This document shows, one piece after another, positions 6,084 to 8,503 of a stretch of 8,503 bases of DNA; position 1 is the stretch's first letter; every line of letters begins with the position of its first letter. This DNA comes from Flavobacteriaceae bacterium. Its GTDB lineage: Bacteria > Bacteroidota > Bacteroidia > Flavobacteriales > Flavobacteriaceae. A program made the position numbers and the translations under genes. The stretch is taken from positions 1 to 8,503 of the forward strand of contig JAUVCP010000073.1 of assembly GCA_030590765.1 (NCBI GenBank), read 5' to 3'. The notes under the pieces are model-generated. The model saw nothing but the letters and a program-made list of their open reading frames with translations. It had not been told where the DNA came from and did not search any database.

Positions 6084-8503
6084 TTATTTTTCAACCCTTA
6101 TAAATTGTAGATAATCATCATTTTTTGCGGCAAGAATAAATTCTTTTCCAGCAATCTGGATCATAGCAAGATCTTTGGTATCTCCTTCTATGTATAGACC
6201 ACTTTTATAGGCCTCAACAGGTTTAAAACTACCTTTACCATCTCCTTCAAGATATAATCCAATACCTGCATCATTTCTTGGTGTTTCGACTTCAGAGCCA
6301 TAAAGGTTTCCTGCAACAACAATATCAAGATTAGAATCTTTATTAAAATCTTGAATGATGATCTGGTTTATATTGGACACCTGAGCAAGGTTAGGTAAAT
6401 TATGTTGAACAAACTCACCATCTCTATTTTCTAGGTAAATACTTGCGAATGATTTTATTTTGTAATGCAAAGATTTTTCAAGATCTTTTTTAGTATAAAC
6501 ATCTTCTAATGTAGCAGTAGAAAAATCATCGTAATTTTTAAATTTCTTTTTTATGGCAGGAATCTGATCAGATGAACATTGTCTTCCACGAACGGGATAT
6601 TCTATTCCTTCATCCACATAACTCAATACAATATCATTAGATTTATTCTTGTCAAAATCATTCATATAAATATCAAATGTTTCTTTCTCATTTGCTTTGT
6701 ATTTGTAGTTGAGTCCTAAATTACCTATAATAAAGTCCATATCACCATCTTTATCAAAATCAGCCTGCTGTATACTAAACCACCAACCATTTGTGTCTTG
6801 AAGATCTATTTTTTTAGTAATATTTTCAAATGAACCTTCATGATTTCTAAACACCGTAATTGGCATCCATTCTCCAACCAGCATCAAATCTGTCCAGCCA
6901 TCGTTATCTATATCAGTCCATACTGCATCTGTAACGAGCCCAAGATTTTTAAAATCAGGTGCTTTTGTCTTGGTTATATCTTTAAATTTTGGTTTGCCTT
7001 TTGTGCTTATATTTTCAAGCAAATAGCTGTCTGCTTGAAGAGGGTAGTTTTTAGGCAGCAATCTTCCTCCAACAAAAAGGTCAAGATCACCATCTTTATC
7101 ATAATCAAAACTCTTAACCCGGTTGCCACTTGTTAGCATAATAGGTAAAGCATTATTTGATTTGATGAAATTTCCTTTTCCATCATTTATATACAATCTG
7201 TCCTGCAATATTTCAGAATCGAAATCAAATTCATTACCACCACTTACTATATAAATATCATTATCACCATCAGCATCAGCATCAAAGATCAAGCTTCCAA
7301 TATCTTCAAATAACCGGTCATCTTGTACTGTTTTGAATTCTTTTTTATCAAAACCATTTGGTATTTGAAAATAAATACCTGTTTCATAATTTGTTGCACT
7401 ACCTATAACAAAATCATCCAAACCGTCACCATTGAGATCTCCAACTGAGATTCCAGGTCCAAATGATGAAGTTTTGTGAGGCAAAAGAATTTCATCTTTA
7501 AAATCATCATAAAAATTTTCGTTGTGTTTATGGTGAATATTGAAAAGAGAATCGACAACATTAGCAAACAGCATTTCATTCTTTTTGATCGTATTTACTT
7601 TAGGTTTCTCTGTAGCATCTTTATAATTTATTCTTAAGAACTGATTCCCGTTTACATTTGTAAGAATCTGTTGTTTATTATCCGGCCAGACAACCTTAAC
7701 AGAATCAACTAATTTTGAATTTCCTATTCCAAAATGAATTCGGGGCGCAACCGATGACTGAAAACCTCTCGTTAGAACTAATTCCTGATATTGCTTTAAA
7801 TTATTTGAACTTATGGTAACCTTCACACCAATCCCAAAAGGATTGGTTTTGGATCCCTTGAAATTCATTGAAAGGAAATTATTCTTATCTGAGCTGTGAT
7901 TTTCGAAAACAGAAGCTTTATCGTCAATATTACTAATGATGATCTCAAGGTCACCATCATTATCAAGATCTGCATAAGTACTCCCGTTGGAGAAACCTTT
8001 AAACTCAATTCCCCATTCTTTATTCACTTTTTTAAAAGTTAGATCTCTATTATTTTTATATACAAAATTATCGATCTTTTCAGAAGGAATTGCCAGACTC
8101 ATTGCAAGAAAATCCTTTTGGCTATATTTTTTCATTGCAATCTTATTGAAATAATCTTTATTGTTGATTTCTCTTCGTGTTCCGTTGGCAATAAAAATAT
8201 CTTTCCAGCCATCATTATCAAGATCTACAAATAATGGACCCCAACTCCAGTCAGTTGTGGCAATTCCACCTAATCGTGAAACATTGCTAAATACTGGGAC
8301 GGAACCTTTTAAGTTACCATTATTTAATTGTAGCATATTTTGCATATACTGATAACCAAATCCGGAATTAACGGTACTCCAAAATTTATCAGGATTCATA
8401 CCTGCCATATTGGCTTTTGATCTTCTGTTATCACCAGGAGTCATATCCATTTGAAAAATATCGAGCAACAGGTCATTATTATAATCGGCAATATCAACCC
8501 CCA
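6084..8503 (-). CDS. VCBS/FG-GAP beta-propeller protein with ASPIC/UnbV domain (5' end cut)
   Basis: This is the C-terminal part (about 805 residues) of a large, probably secreted or surface-attached protein. The frame is open to the right edge, so the true start is outside; residues below are numbered from the in-frame TTG codon at 8468. Ca-binding-type DxDxDGxxD loops occur at 82-90, 167-175, 344-352, 396-404, 455-463, 519-527 and 570-578, with degenerate ones at 604-612 and 707-715 and another just before residue 1 (DYNNDLLLD, Gly lost). TTDWSWGPLF (71-80) is typical of the Bacteroidota family. An ASPIC/UnbV domain at about 205-285 (NPFGIGVKV, RIHFGIG, VKVVWPDNKQQ) separates two propeller segments. 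Such proteins of about 1,100 residues are common in Bacteroidota, as I recall often close to SusC/SusD-like genes; none is visible here. The C-terminus ends in QFIRVEK, with no recognisable type IX sorting domain. The ligand or partner is unknown. Confidence 0.9.
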   Translation of the reverse strand, partial: GVDIADYNNDLLLDIFQMDMTPGDNRRSKANMAGMNPDKFWSTVNSGFGYQYMQNMLQLNNGNLKGSVPVFSNVSRLGGIATTDWSWGPLFVDLDNDGWKDIFIANGTRREINNKDYFNKIAMKKYSQKDFLAMSLAIPSEKIDNFVYKNNRDLTFKKVNKEWGIEFKGFSNGSTYADLDNDGDLEIIISNIDDKASVFENHSSDKNNFLSMNFKGSKTNPFGIGVKVTISSNNLKQYQELVLTRGFQSSVAPRIHFGIGNSKLVDSVKVVWPDNKQQILTNVNGNQFLRINYKDATEKPKVNTIKKNEMLFANVVDSLFNIHHKHNENFYDDFKDEILLPHKTSSFGPGISVGDLNGDGLDDFVIGSATNYETGIYFQIPNGFDKKEFKTVQDDRLFEDIGSLIFDADADGDNDIYIVSGGNEFDFDSEILQDRLYINDGKGNFIKSNNALPIMLTSGNRVKSFDYDKDGDLDLFVGGRLLPKNYPLQADSYLLENISTKGKPKFKDITKTKAPDFKNLGLVTDAVWTDIDNDGWTDLMLVGEWMPITVFRNHEGSFENITKKIDLQDTNGWWFSIQQADFDKDGDMDFIIGNLGLNYKYKANEKETFDIYMNDFDKNKSNDIVLSYVDEGIEYPVRGRQCSSDQIPAIKKKFKNYDDFSTATLEDVYTKKDLEKSLHYKIKSFASIYLENRDGEFVQHNLPNLAQVSNINQIIIQDFNKDSNLDIVVAGNLYGSEVETPRNDAGIGLYLEGDGKGSFKPVEAYKSGLYIEGDTKDLAMIQIAGKEFILAAKNDDYLQFIRVEK
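6324..8486 (-). repeat. Array of VCBS/FG-GAP calcium-loop repeats
   Basis: About ten DxDxDG-like loops, including two or three degenerate ones, recur within the propeller gene. Among the four blades between residues 344 and 527 and on to 570, spacing is about 51-64 residues, which is the usual blade length. The largest break (177 residues) is where the ASPIC/UnbV domain sits. The loops are seen directly; calcium binding follows from the known family. Confidence 0.8.

Noticed and set aside
8466..8468. TTG at 8468 as the start of the propeller gene.
   Set aside because: The same frame stays open to the right edge and encodes another typical repeat loop (DYNNDLLLD) upstream, so the gene begins outside the window.

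Overview
The window looks like a chromosomal segment of a Bacteroidota bacterium, most likely of the Flavobacteriia/Cytophagia type. The evidence is the AT-rich sequence, the absence of clear Shine-Dalgarno sequences before the starts, a promoter of the Bacteroidota form (TTTG, 19 nt, TAnnTTTG), a long Lys/Glu-rich IF-2 linker, and a large VCBS/FG-GAP plus ASPIC/UnbV surface-type protein. I see no mobile element, CRISPR array, tRNA or rRNA.

Layout: (1) Bases 1-4590, minus strand: a translation/transcription operon in the order rimP (4491-4033), nusA (4022-2778), infB (2729 to beyond base 1). infB is open from 2729 to the left edge with 909 codons visible, so only its last few tens of codons should be missing. 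(2) Bases 4492-4653: a divergent regulatory region with a strong rimP promoter, a terminator-like hairpin inside the rimP leader, and a weaker promoter candidate for the plus-strand genes. (3) Bases 4654-5942, plus strand: two universal stress protein genes 20 nt apart, one with two Usp domains and one with a single domain. They are followed by a hairpin with a T-rich tail that probably ends this unit. (4) Bases 6084-8503, minus strand, convergent with the Usp genes: the C-terminal 805 or so residues of a large beta-propeller protein whose 5' end lies outside the window.

How the genes fit together: RimP matures the 30S subunit, NusA controls RNA polymerase pausing and termination, and IF-2 places initiator tRNA on the ribosome. 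Their grouping is the classic conserved operon. The most interesting item is the perfect 8-bp hairpin followed by five Ts between the rimP promoter and the rimP start. It is placed where an attenuator would be, and because the operon encodes NusA it suggests autoregulation by termination. The Usp pair and the propeller protein are ordinary Bacteroidota genes with no evident functional link to the operon. I found no convincing new multi-gene system here.
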